Source of the DNA: Sesamum alatum
Lineage: Eukaryota > Streptophyta > Magnoliopsida > Lamiales > Pedaliaceae
Direction of reading: 5' to 3'
Assembly (NCBI GenBank): GCA_034509735.1
Contig: JACGWO010000011.1
Span: forward strand, 18,894,979 to 18,958,978
Length of the DNA stretch: 64,000 nucleotides
Shown here: in pieces, positions 11,425 to 22,690 of the stretch
Position numbering within the stretch: position 1 is the stretch's first letter
Layout: the number at the start of each line of letters is the position of its first letter
Notes under the pieces: model-generated
Told to the model about the DNA's origin: nothing
Database searches by the model: none
Seen by the model: only the letters and a program-made list of their open reading frames with translations
Made by a program: the position numbers and the translations under genes

Positions 11425-13725
11425 CTCGGTCTTTAGTCTTTAATCTCTCCCACTATTTCTACGAAATCCCATCACTCTCAAATGGGGTTGATGGAATTTC
11501 GTGAAACGGATTCCAAGTGACTTGGGGTCCACAACCGAAATTACCCCGCTTTTACGATTCATATGGAAATAACCTTGTGGGAGGCAACCTTTGTCATTCT
11601 CATCCCACGAGATCCCCATTTTGCCTCGCCTCCTCACGTGATCACAAGGCCTCCAAGCGAATCATGCTACTAGGCGTTAGACCCATCCCATCAACCAAAT
11701 CATAGCACCCACTGTTGCCCCCCACGACTCGTGAGACAAGGAAACAGGGGTGTATTCAATTCGTTCACAACAATCGTGCAACTTAATCTCAGGAAAAAAA
11801 AAAAATGCCATGGCTCGTGAGACTATGCAATTTGGGCGAAATTAGCTTCCTCACTTTTGTCATTCGTGGAAGGAATAGATGAACAATGTATGGTCAAGTC
11901 CATTAATTGGGGTCTAATATTTAAAACTTGGTCCAACCAAGTACGAGTTTTGTTTAATAGACCAAGACATCATCACATATAATATACTATGCATGCTAAT
12001 GATAAACATGATAAATAAACCATTCATCCATCAATCATTCAACATGCAAAATAAAAGCCTAGCATGCCCCTCTTGGATGATCACAAGCCCAAACCTATGC
12101 GACCTACTGAGCCCACAGTGGATCTATGGTCAATCTAAGGGTTGGCCTACGCTATTACAAGATTTGGTAACCCATTACACACAATGGGCTTTGTAAGTCC
12201 TCTTCTTCTTCTTGGCCTCTCTATCGTGGGCCTTACCGGGCTCTTCTTCATGGATCCTCCTTGGGCCAACTGATGGCCTCCTTCATGGGCCTTCAATGCC
12301 ATGGGCTTGTCTTCTTTACAATTATTTAGAAAAACAAAACCTCACTCCTAATCTACACTACATCAGAAAAAAAAAAAAAAAGAAACCACAATCAGCAGTT
12401 GGGGGAATACATTAGGAGGGAGAAAAAAACCCTTATTATTTCAAGGCAAAAAACAAGATAGGTAAGAAGATGCAAAGAGGAACACAGGCCCCAACCCAAC
12501 AAACAAATTTAAATAAACCATACATCAGGTCTAAGGGCTTCGTGATCATCCATTGTTAATCCAATTAACTCAATTGGCATAAATACACATCCCATGTAAA
12601 ACATGCTATTTCAAACATTTATGATATCCCATATAAAAAATAAGTGCAGAAATTATATGCAAATATACACACAAAATATTGGATAATGGTACAACATATG
12701 CAAAACTATTTTTGTTGGAAAACCCTTTTTTCACAATTAAAAAGGCAACATTTAACTCTAGGAAATACCCAATCTCAACAAAAATTAAAATGTCCCAAGT
12801 TTATTAGTTCACAAAATTCCCAGAAAAATACAGAAAAAATTACATTTTTGAAAACGCACAAAAAATGATGAAAAACCAAACAACGTCCAAGCGCATGCCT
12901 GCCTGCGCCCGCTGCCAGTCGCGCCCCTACTGGGCTGGCCAGTGGGCAGGCACTGCCGACTGCCTCCGTTTTTTCATTTCGACGACTTTTGTAGCAAATT
13001 TTTCTAAATACAAAAAATATTAATCCAAGAATATAAACATATATTTAAGAATCCCAAAATCCAATCTTTGTGTAAATCAACACATATCAAGATTTACATA
13101 TCAACATGCTATACAAACAACCATGATGTCCAACATCATAAAACAAATCAATGCAAAGTTTCACACGTGAATTTTGATCATTGGTGCAACCATTCAAAAA
13201 ATGATTCCTGTCAGGAAACCCTTTCCTCATTAAGAAAGCAATATTTATTTTTAGGAAATTTCTAATCTCAACCAAAAAAAAATATCCCAAGTTAACGGAT
13301 TTAGATAATACAGAAAATATTCAGAAAAAACAGTATCTAAAAAACACACCAAAATTTGTAAAAAACAGAAGACGGCACCGGGCGGCCAGGCGCGGCCCTA
13401 CGCGCATGCATGCGCCCCTGTCTGTGCGTGCGACCGACACAGCGTGCGAGCCCTGCGCGCACTCGGCCAGCAGGCAGTTGCTACTGGCGTGCTGTTTTTT
13501 TCCACTTTTATGCTCTTTTCTTACAATTTTCTGAACCACAAGACATTACCAACCAAAGAACATGTATATAAACATTCAAGAAACCCTAGATCAATATTCG
13601 GATGCAAAATTAAATGCAAAGCAAGATCTACGCTAAAACATGCTTCAAACGTAAAATTAAAACACGTTAAGCATGCTTAAACATACGTATAGCACATAAA
13701 ATTCTAGACCTATACACCGAACCGG
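11425..13725 (-). other. Long noncoding leader of the Copia element
   Basis: About 2.3 kb lies between the primer site at 13726 and the displaced gag start (the leader continues at 9107-9172). No open frame with protein motifs is seen on either strand. Such long leaders occur in some large plant retrotransposons. It contains a direct duplication (12640-13500) and GC-rich patches at about 12890-12970 and 13375-13490. I find no splice or ribosome-entry signal I can defend. Confidence 0.55.
12640..13500. repeat. Direct duplication within the Copia leader
   Basis: Two diverged copies, about 12690-12995 and about 13170-13500. Shared landmarks in order are GGAAAACCCTTTTTTCACAATTAA versus GGAAACCCTTTCCTCATTAA, TAGGAAAT, AATCTCAAC, TCCCAAGTT, CAGAAAA, a run of AC-rich sequence, and a GC-rich terminal block with GCGCATGC. 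The period is about 480 bp. Confidence 0.6.
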
Positions 13726-13737
13726 GCTCTGATACCA
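13726..13737 (-). other. tRNA-Met primer-binding site of Copia element
   Basis: On the minus strand this reads TGGTATCAGAGC, the standard plant Copia primer site complementary to the 3' end of initiator tRNA-Met. It lies one base inside the LTR end (CTTACA), which sets the element's orientation and identifies 13739-15806 as its 5' LTR. Confidence 0.9.
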
Positions 13738-13738
13738 C

Positions 13739-15806
13739 TGTAAGAGGCGGATCGGCCTGGGAGAGGTGCGGCGGAAGCGCGTGAGTGATGGAATTAAAAG
13801 CGTAAAACGAAAATTAATGCACTTAACACAAGATCAAGGGGTGTGCCCTTGATTCTCCCGGGCGTTTAGTGTAGTTCATGTTCAAGAAAGGTACACAATA
13901 TGGAAGGCCATAGAATTGAATGGTGAACGAGATACTAGAAAACATTAAGAGGAAACTTACCCTCGTAGTTTTCTTCGTTTGGCTACACGCATTGTTCCCG
14001 GATTTGCCACCAAGATCTCAACATAGAAATCCTTTAAAAAACGTCCACACGCTTCACCGAAAACCTACGAACCCTCGTGCTAGCAAGAACTCGTTAGAGG
14101 AGAAGGGACATTGAAACAACGCTATTAATTAACGCTACCGATGTCTCTAAACGTTATACCTTGATCGAATCAAGAAGAACAAAAGAAATCTTGAAGAAAG
14201 GGAGAAGGGTGGACGAGAGAGAGAGAGATGAGAGAGAGGTAGCAAAGTTGTGTAGAGATTAGTGTGTCAGGTGTTTGTGTGTGTGTGTGTGTGTTTGAAT
14301 ATTTGTATGACTAGTTCATATAATCCTACTCAAACTCTTCCAAAGAGACACACCCTAACCAACTAGGTTTTGACCTAGTCAAATCCTAATCACTTAGGAT
14401 TTGACCTAGTCAAACCTCATCCTAGGATGAACCCTAGACATCCATCTCAAATCCTCTAGATCAAATCTCGTCCATCCATTTTGGATGGGCTTTATGGAAT
14501 GAACCTATTAAATCTAATTTAAATGGCCCAAGGTCCAATAGACTTTATGTATTAAATCTAATTTAATACTTAATCCTAAAATAATAATTTCCACCTTTTA
14601 ATCTAATTAAAAAGGAAAAGCCCAACTTCTAAATTTATAAATCTAATTTGTGAACCAAGCCCAATTAATCCATTTAATCGATGACGGCTTGTCACTCCAA
14701 AAAGGATCAATTTAATCCAATTAAACTTTTCCATCTCCCGAAATTAATTCTAAATTAATTCATTTCACATCCAGTGAATCGTGTGTGGTGAACAACTAGA
14801 GTTGGACATAATTTTTGTTATCCCATAACCAAAGTAGTCCGTCACCATGGGTGGTCGTCTAGCGATGGTCCACGACACTAGAGACTAGGTGAATATATGG
14901 TGTGAACATTTAGGCTCTGAGTTACATACAGGTATGGTCCTATTATCGCCTGTCTCCCGGCCTTAGTCTCGAGCATGGAATAGGACATCGGTTCCCATCC
15001 TTAACTAGGCATCTATGCTTCAAACTCGAGATAAGTTTATCTCTATAACTGATGTAGGAAATCCGTTCCCGCTCAATCAGATGTATGGCCATAGACTTTG
15101 AGAGTCTAAACCATCTCAGAGCGCATAGTAGATCTCGTTTTCACAATCTTTGACACGGGACAGATCTTGTCTTGGAATCCACTGTCATCTCTACGTACTC
15201 TGACTACACTGAACAAGGCTTATGATGACCATGTCTTACGACACAATCACCGGTCGCCAAATCCAAGATAAAGCCTTCGTATGTAAGCAACTGTCGTGAT
15301 TCCTCAAGTCCGAGGACTAATCCTGTACCATCGGAATCGAGAATATCAGTCATACCGACCAAGCCTATGTGCCTTCCATTTGATGATTCCCACAAGTTAC
15401 CTCAGGCAACCGACCGCCTGCCAGCCAACCCTCTAAGATCGCAGGGACGACCTACGTCTCTTGCTGTCGGAACTCAGCTGCAATCCTTGGTTCAAGTGTC
15501 TCTCGGACCCTTGATACCCAATCTCATGGTCCTTGACTTGCGGTATTTTCGATCGATCCACAAAAGTTAGTTCCATGACCGCCAACATATGCGCAGTCCA
15601 ATTTCTTGAATTCATATGTCCGGTCTGTGGGCGTTTGCTGTGACATCGAGACCAAGTTCAATGCTAGTAGTAAACACAATAAATTCATTGTTGCCAATGA
15701 CGAATCCTTACTACATATATCAATATAATATTACTTTCGTTCAAAGATCGGTGAATAGTCCTCAAAACAGCCAACCACATTGACTTTTTAGTCACCTATT
15801 CCAACA
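13739..15806 (-). mobile_element. 5' LTR of the minus-strand Copia element
   Basis: This 2068-bp LTR starts on the minus strand at TGTTGGAATAGGTGACT (15806) and ends CCGCCTCTTACA (13739), next to the primer site. LTRs carry the promoter and polyadenylation signals. It contains (GA)n and (GT)n tracts near 14213-14296. Its central block (about 14815-15015) is shared with the LTRs at 6767-8971 and 28777-30693. No matching 3' LTR is in the window, so the target duplication cannot be checked. Confidence 0.85.
14213..14296 (+). repeat. (GA)n and (GT)n microsatellites in the LTR
   Basis: A GAGAGAGAGAGA tract near 14216-14240 and an 11-repeat GT tract near 14275-14295, both inside the Copia 5' LTR. 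Confidence 0.85.
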
Positions 15807-16075
15807 CTTTCCACCCTCTCCCTTTTCCCCCACGCCACCTACGCCTTCCCTTCCCTTCCTCCCAACCACTGCCTGCGTCTTCCCGTCAATACCTCTGTCA
15901 CCGGTGCTCGCCCCCTTCCTCCCTCGTCGCTGGAGCCCGACCCCTTTCCTTTTCCCCTCGTCTTCTCTACCTCCTCCCGCCTACGAAGCCTCACTTTTCT
16001 CCTCCACACCAGCGCCACCTCCCCTTTTTTCCTTCTCCCAACTGTGAGCCTCCCTCTTCCGTCCCTCCTTCTAGA
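15807..16075. other. Pyrimidine-rich low-complexity block
   Basis: About 270 bases of C/T-rich sequence (CCTTCC, CTCCTCC, CCACC motifs), abruptly more GC-rich than the DNA to its right. It abuts the start of the Copia 5' LTR. The plus strand has an open, proline/serine-rich reading without a start codon or recognisable domain, so I do not call a gene. Confidence 0.5.
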
Positions 16076-18303
16076 TCGGTGAATATTTATTTTTTATTAA
16101 TATTATATCTATGTGTTTATTTATTGTAAGAAATTATTTTTAAGTTTATAGAATTTATTTTTATATCTCATATAAATGTGATGCATTGATCTAATTTAAA
16201 TATATCTGAGCCATTTATTTATGCATCAATATAGACTACTGCTCTAAATCAAGAAAGTAGGCCATTGATTATATAAAATAAGATCTAATGTTTCACATTT
16301 AGGGGCATAAAAGTCATTTTATGAGAAAACATTAAATAAACTCCGTGCATGATGCATACCAAAGGGGTACTTTACTTATTTTTTAGAAATTCGGAAAGAT
16401 AAATTATTATTTTTCTTATAAGACGTGAAAAATACAATAGGATAAATTGCATTTTGCACTTTTTCTTTATTTAGCCGTCACAACCACCCCATGGCAAAAA
16501 TGTGTAATTATTGTGGATTAAGAAGACATTATTCATTTGACGTGAATAGATATATGATATCGTGGTGTTGTATTGGTGAAGCATGCATGGACTGTCATTG
16601 CATTTCTTAATTGGGGGTAGTGGGGATCCCATGCCTTGCGTACGTCTCCATGATAATATGTGTCATGTCTTCCATGTGCATCTCGAGAAGAGGAAGCCGG
16701 ATATTATGTATGCATGTATGTAGGTGTCGTGTTTAATTCTAACAACTCGGCTTCCAGATAGAGTATGGTCACATTAATGCTGGAAAAATGCATTTGGGCC
16801 ACTCTTATCTTTTCTCTCTTTTCATTTTCACCAACATGGTTGATGGGGTTGTTTCAAAGAACTCCTTAAGAAAGATCATTTTACCCATTAGAAAGCGCAG
16901 TAATGATTTAACAAGATTTGGATCTTCGGTTTTTTTTTTTTTTTTTTTTGTGTTTTTATTTTATTTTATCGGAGTTTGGTCTATCGGATATCCAAGGACA
17001 GCTCAAATGACACGTGTCTGATCAGTGAACCTGATTTTCAGCTTGGATCACTAGCGGACACCGAAAATTTTTATCTGGACAAGTTTGGCCGAATCAAACT
17101 AATCATAAAGCAATAGTGTGTACACTTGCTATATGATTGATCATTTTTCCTGAATTATATACCAATCACACAACAAGTGTATTGTACTTGTCATATAATT
17201 AATTCAAATTTGACCGAATTAAGTCCGAGTTAGAATTTCTCAGTGAACACCATATAGCATCACGACTTTGACCCGGATCAATAGTTAGCACCAATGGCAA
17301 TAGATGTTCCCTGTTTCCAGCTGTAGAAATTTTAGTTCATATCAAGTTGAGTCAAATTTAAAATAAAAACAAAACAAGCGTAGTTTATTATTTTGAAAAA
17401 AATAAAAAATTTCATAGTAATTACCGTAATAGTTTCTAAAGTGTATTTTGGTCCAAAGATATTGTCAATTTCAAACGAATTTCAAGAAAATTTTAAGATT
17501 TGAGGGGACTAACCTCCAAAGAGGGGTTAACACTTCGATACTTAAGTTAGTAAAGTAGAAAATGAAAGGGAAATTTGAATATACCATAAGAACAACGGTG
17601 ATTTGTGAAAAATGATGAATGATAACTCGTGTGAGTGATATAATTCATATAACAATGAGCTAAACTAGCTGGCCAGTAGTAAAAACGAGTGTAATAGTGT
17701 GTAATTGTCTAAGAAAGAGTGTTGGATGGGTGTTACCAAACTAGAGGTCAATTTGTAGTTGTTTGTAAAGCCAGATTCGGGAATATATTGTTGGGTGTCG
17801 TATTCATTGGAAAGCCCGTTGAGTTGTCTATCATCTAAAAAATACCGTTTGTGATTTAGATAAACATAGATATGACTGTTTTACCAAGTCATGACAGGTA
17901 TGCCGAGATTTTTGGAAAGTTGTTACTCGTGGCTTCTCAATTCAATTTCCGTCCAATATGTGCAAATCTATGAGAGATATTTTAGTATGACGTGTCTTGA
18001 TGTTGGAAAGTGATATGATGTGTCCATCTAGTTGTATAATGACGTGTCCAGCTGGAATGAACTCGTTTCTTAGGTCTTCCAATTCAGTGAAACAGAAAGT
18101 AAGCTTATAGGCCTTACCTCCCTACTGATGGGCCAACCAGCTGATTACCATCTAGGCTAGTTGGTGGTGTTTTTGAGCTTTTAGTCCATGAAGGATTTCA
18201 GGGGCATCAGTATCATTAATTTAATATGATCAAATTTAATACAAAGAACAAAACTTGCCTCATTCAAGGTACAATATACATCAAATGATGAAACTTATGT
18301 AAT
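16076..18303. other. Intergenic DNA, no gene seen
   Basis: AT-rich sequence with a T-run at 16930-16949. Short frames show no conserved motif. No transposon ends with target duplications were identified. Confidence 0.55.
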
Positions 18304-19395
18304 CACTATAAGAAATATAATATTTTATCGTAACTAATTAAAAAATTTCAAAGTGAAAAATCATGGAGAATCTGTATTTTATTATTAAGGGAGAGCATCA
18401 CCAATTTGGTATCTCCCAATTTTTTGTTTCCTAATTTTAATATTTAATTTAATTTACTAATTTATTTATTAACTTCTCACTCTCCCATTATTTTTAGTAG
18501 TTATTTGTTATATAATTTTAATGTATCTTTTTTCACTTTGTAATATTATATTATTATTACTTTATATATTTTTTATTAAATAATAAATATTTTATTTTAA
18601 ATACCCTTAATAATTTATGTACACACGTAGAGTGTGCACAAAGTTATTAGTTGTAATTAGTTATGGTTAGACAACTACTAATGGCTGTTATTTCGGTAGG
18701 CAAGGTTAGAACATTAGTTGCACTTAAGAATTATAGCAAATGAGCTGCCCCATAATTAATAGTTAACTGAAGAATCATTAAAAATATTAATTAATCATGA
18801 TTTTTTATATTAGTCTTTTATTTGTGAATGATAGTTTAATTTTGCCATAATTTTTTAAGTGTCCTACGTCATGACGATTGACGCATGAGAGCTCCCCCAA
18901 TTCTTTTTTTTTTTTTTTTTGTAAATTATAACTACTTCGTAAGATTTGACATAATTATAAATACTCTCTTATTATTTGAAAATTACAAATACTTTTCTCA
19001 AGTAAAAATAGTTAATAATTGTGTAGCCCCTAAATAATAAGATGGGCATTAATACTTTCCCCCTACTGATATTTTTGTTTAAACTAAAAAAATATGTTTG
19101 AAAAATATAAAAGAAAAAATTGAGAGTGAGTAAAATAAATAATCCGTATGGTATATTAATCCGTGAAAGTATTTTAAGAATTCTAAAACTATATACAAAA
19201 TTATAATTCATAATGGAAAAAGAGTTTTTTGGTTAGTTCACCACAAAAATCTGGATGAAGGCCTAACGGAGGTGAACGTAATAGGTTCATTGTTAGATGG
19301 ACATTAAAATCAAGCCTTGAATAACGAAAATGTATTGTAATTATGCTAAATTTTTAAGGAGGTAACTTGAATTTACCTTTTTTTTTTAATTATTA

Positions 19396-19657
19396 TTAGC
19401 TGTTGTGGCATGCCGTCCCTACGTGCATATAATAAATTAATAAGAGAAAATTAAATTTAAACCAATACATCATATTAAAAAAGAAAGAAAGAAAAAAAAA
19501 GAAAAGAAATCATTTTTCAATTAGTAATAAATTTGGAAGTTAAATAGTTAGTTATCTTATAGGTTGATGGACATTTTTAACTTTATAAAAAAAATTGTGC
19601 AACGGTATCATGAATCGTCATTTGTGAGCATAGAGGTCTTTCTTTCTTATATCTATA
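19396..19657 (-). mobile_element. Non-autonomous Helitron, copy A
   Basis: Minus-strand 3' end CTAA at 19396-19399, followed on the genome by T as expected for Helitron insertion into AT. About 10 bases inside is a weak hairpin (around GCACGTAGGGACGGCATGC). The 5' part near 19600-19657 contains CTCACAAATGACGATTCATG, shared with copies B, C and D. No coding capacity. Confidence 0.55.
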
Positions 19658-19825
19658 GTAATATATAAAGGAAAGACATTTCTCATCACAAATGGCGGTT
19701 TATGACACTGCGATACCAATTTTTTGATTTTGCCGATAATATCCCTAAAGTTAACTTTTTTCTTTTTTTATGCTTTTCTTCCTTTCAATCTTTTTTTAAA
19801 TGTAATGTGTTGATTTATATATATA

Positions 19826-20077
19826 CTAGACGTCGTGGCACGCAGTTTCTGCGTGCATATAATAAACAAATTGCTTTAAAATATATTACAAATAAGAAAA
19901 AAAATATATAAACTAACACATCACATTAAAACTAATATATCAATTAATATAAAATTTGAAAAGTTGAATAAAGCAGTTATCGCATCAGTTGAGGATTATT
20001 TTTGACATTACAAAAAGATGGTGCGGTGGTGTCATTCACCGCTATTTGTGAGTAAAAAGGGGCTTCTTTTATATAGG
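19826..20077 (-). mobile_element. Non-autonomous Helitron, copy C
   Basis: The 3' end on the minus strand is a perfect hairpin GCACGCAG-AAA-CTGCGTGC (19838-19856), then nine bases and CTAG (19826-19829) followed by T. This is the classic Helitron 3' structure. The 5' part near 20030-20077 carries the shared CTCACAAATAGCGGTGAATG segment. About 250 bp, no coding sequence. Confidence 0.65.
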
Positions 20078-20327
20078 CTAGCCGGCATGGCACGCTGTCC
20101 CTGCGTGTATATGAAATAATCTTACACGCTTTACAGTTATTGAATATAATATATATATATATATATATATATAAACCAAAACATTATATTTAGAATATAG
20201 AAAGAAAAGAAAAGGAAAAAAAAAACTAATTTTAGGGGTATTATTGGCAAAACAAAAAAAAATGGTGTCACGGTATCATAAATCGTCATTTGTGAGTGAG
20301 AAAGGCCTTTTCTTTATATATTATAGA
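20078..20327 (-). mobile_element. Non-autonomous Helitron, copy D
   Basis: Minus-strand 5' end TCTATAATATATAAAGAAAA at 20327 (preceded by A) and 3' end CTAG at 20078-20081 with a hairpin CACGC-loop-GCGTG just inside. It includes an (AT)n tract at about 20149-20173. It is directly adjacent to copy C. Confidence 0.6.
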
Positions 20328-21015
20328 TATATATTTCTTATATTCAATAACTTTAAAGCATATAATATTATTTTATATACACACAGGGACGATGTGCTAC
20401 GACTGCCAGTTAGTATAGATTTAAGTCTTTAACCGAAAGTTGATAATGTCTCATTGTCAAGGGAAGTTGGGCGGAGCAGAAGTTGAGATCACGTCCGCGT
20501 GTTAAGTGTTATATGTCACAATTACATGAGCATTATGACTAATAATTAATTAGTAAAATCAATTAAGATATTGCTCAATGTGATAAGTATTTTATATGAA
20601 AAGAGAAAAATTTTATATGGATTTATCTATTGAAAAATAAGAGAGTTTCCTTCAATTCTATAATTTCAGCAATAAAGTCTCGCTACAAAAGAATGAATTA
20701 TTTTCTATATTATAATCACCAAAAGATAAAATCATAACAAATCAATAATATCTATTATGGTAAAATAAAATCGATGCAAAAATTTAAATTTATTTTGACC
20801 ACAATTAAGCAATATTTGTCAAGATTTTATGTATAGACAAAACATTTGTAATAATTTTTAGTTGTAACTAATTTTTCGACTTCGCTTGCAAAAACAACGG
20901 TCTATAACCGTTACATAGCCGTAGATAACTACTAATATTCGTCAAAGTTACTTACTTTGAACCATAGCTATTAACTATAATGAAAATTCATATTTCTTCT
21001 AGTGTCTAAAAAATT

Positions 21016-21208
21016 AGGATTTAATGCAATTTACTCCTTGTGATATTGTAAATGAGCAAATTATCCTCTATGAAAAGTAAAATAGCAATTTATCTCCCTG
21101 TACTTTTTAAAATGAAGCAATTTAACTCCTTAAAGGGGGTTGCTTGCATTTTCCCTACAAAAATTAAAGGGAGTATTGCACCAAATCCTTACTTTTTTTT
21201 TAATGAAA
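21016..21208. mobile_element. MITE remnant related to the fold-back MITE at 38737
   Basis: The ends GGATTTAATGCAATTTACTC and, inverted, GGATTTGGTGCAATACTCCC form imperfect terminal repeats. Internal phrases (AGCAATTTATCTCCCTGTAC, AAAGGGGGTTGC) resemble the element at 38737-38966. I see no clear target duplication. Confidence 0.4.
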
Positions 21209-22690
21209 TAACAAAGAATCTCTTTTATATAAACAAACAATACTAATCAACTACATTATTTATTATATCAGAATTCAACAAATTTATAAGTGTTAAAAGC
21301 TCTAAATAGAATATGTAAATAATGACTCTAAATCAAAAAATAACATTTAACTAACAAAAGTTTTCTCGAATATGATAAAGATTTATGAAGGGTACCTGGA
21401 GTAGGCCTTAAATATTATCCTTTTTAGGAGTAAGAGTCCAAATTGAAATTGTGTTGAAAGCTATTTAAACAAGTTTTGATTTCTCAAATTGATTAATTTT
21501 CAATTGCATGGTGACCGATGAGTTCTGCCTTCTCAGCTAGTACCTAAATTTATCCAAATATACAAATTCAACTTCTCTTTGCAAAAACATTTGCTTTTAT
21601 GGTAGAAAAAAGTTTTTGAAAAAAAAAAAATTAGTTGTAATGAAAGTTGGGGTGTTTGAAAAGAAAATTGGATTCAAACGTAGCTTTAGAGTATCTTTTG
21701 ATATTTCTCTCGTATGAGAGTCTCCTTCCCTTGTATGAGTGGCTATCTTCTTTTTTATAAGAGTTCGCATCATGTCAGCCTTATTTGTCAGTCATTCTAC
21801 ACCATTTCCATCCCTCTCGTCCTGCCCCCCTTTGCCTAGCCTTCCCGCTCCTCTTTTTTTTTTTTTTTTGGTTTCATTCTTTTATAACGCTAATAGTTTT
21901 TTCATACTCTTACTTCTAAATTTCCTCTTGTGCATGCTTAGGGTTTTCATACTATTCCTGTAGCATTTTTTTGTTTGAAGAATTCTCTTCTAGTACCGTG
22001 CTCAATCTGGTATGGAGACAGATATAAATAAGTTAAAGGTTGGTCCGACCGGTCTGATCGATCAGGTTGAGAAAATTGGTTTACTTGAAATATATTATAT
22101 ACATGTATATATTTGTAACAAATCAATACATCATTTATCAATTACTTTAACAAATACAATTTATAACAATAATTTATAAATAAATACAACTTATAACAAT
22201 TTAACAATGAAAACCAACAAACCTCTTGGAGAAAGTAAATTAAATCAAAATTCAAACTAACAAAAACTTAAAATTAAAACCCCACAAACTTTTGAAGTTT
22301 GAATCCTTTGTTGTTTCCCCCTTTTGAATCAAACAACGGTAGCAACCAGTGCCTTCATATATTTTTTTTTTTAAATCCCAAAAAAAGATTGGAGAAGCTT
22401 CGAGAAAAGGAGAAAAAGTAGATGAAGAAGAAGTAAAGAAGAACCCCTAAACTAGCTCATTTTCCCACATTAGAAAAACATAAGTCAAACTTAAACAATT
22501 TAGGCTATAAATATGGAAAAACTTAAGCAAAATATATTGTCCCACATTGGACAAGCATAAGTCAAGCTTAACTAATTTAGGTTATCAATTTGAAAAAGCT
22601 TAAGCCCAAGAAATATTTACATTTCACTACTTTTTCATTTTTTTAGGACAAAAATAAAATCAAAATCAGTTTTGACGTTTATCAGGCGAT
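21209..22690. other. Intergenic DNA with a 77-bp tandem duplication
   Basis: No gene recognised. Two tandem copies with 77-bp spacing start at 22464 and 22541 (TCCCACATTRGA, then CATAAGTCAARCTTAA, then AATTTAGGYTAT). A T18 tract lies at 21857-21874. Confidence 0.55.

Larger units (their letters stand above)
5700..15806 (-). mobile_element. Decayed Copia element with two nested solo LTRs
   Basis: Read on the minus strand, the order is 5' LTR (13739-15806), tRNA-Met primer site (13726-13737), long leader (13725 to about 9107), gag start (9106) and gag running left to a zinc knuckle near 6273-6314, then very degenerate sequence to about 5700. Two solo LTRs with 5-bp target duplications sit inside: 9173-11424 in the leader and 6767-8971 in gag. 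Removing each insert and one copy of its duplication makes the flanks continuous, and in the gag case keeps the reading frame. No reverse transcriptase, integrase or 3' LTR was found, so the 3' side is lost. The left limit is approximate. Confidence 0.75.
19652..20413 (+). mobile_element. Non-autonomous Helitron, copy B, split by copies C and D
   Basis: The 5' end TCTATAGTAATATATAAAGG begins at 19652, head to head with copy A. It runs to about 19825, is interrupted by copies C and D, and its 3' end appears to resume at 20328, with a hairpin CACACAGGGACGATGTG and a TTAG terminus (expected CTAG) near 20410-20413. The order of internal landmarks matches the other copies when C and D are removed. 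Confidence 0.5.
18304..21004. mobile_element. Possible CACTA-type element enclosing Helitrons
   Basis: The left end reads CACTATAAGAAATATAATAT and the right end, on the minus strand, CACTAGAAGAAATATGAATT; these could be diverged CACTA inverted termini. Near the right end (20880-20960) are GGTCTATAACCGTTACATAG-type subterminal motifs like those in the CACTA element at 46069-48169. The flanking triplets (AAT on the left, TCT on the right) do not match, so the pairing of the two ends is uncertain. The right end alone is better supported. Confidence 0.35.

Noticed and set aside
15367..15615. ORFs inside the Copia 5' LTR
   Set aside because: They lie within LTR sequence shared with noncoding LTRs elsewhere; no protein similarity is seen.
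15807..16075. Proline/serine-rich open reading in the pyrimidine-rich block
   Set aside because: No start codon, no domain and strong base-composition bias; explained by low complexity.
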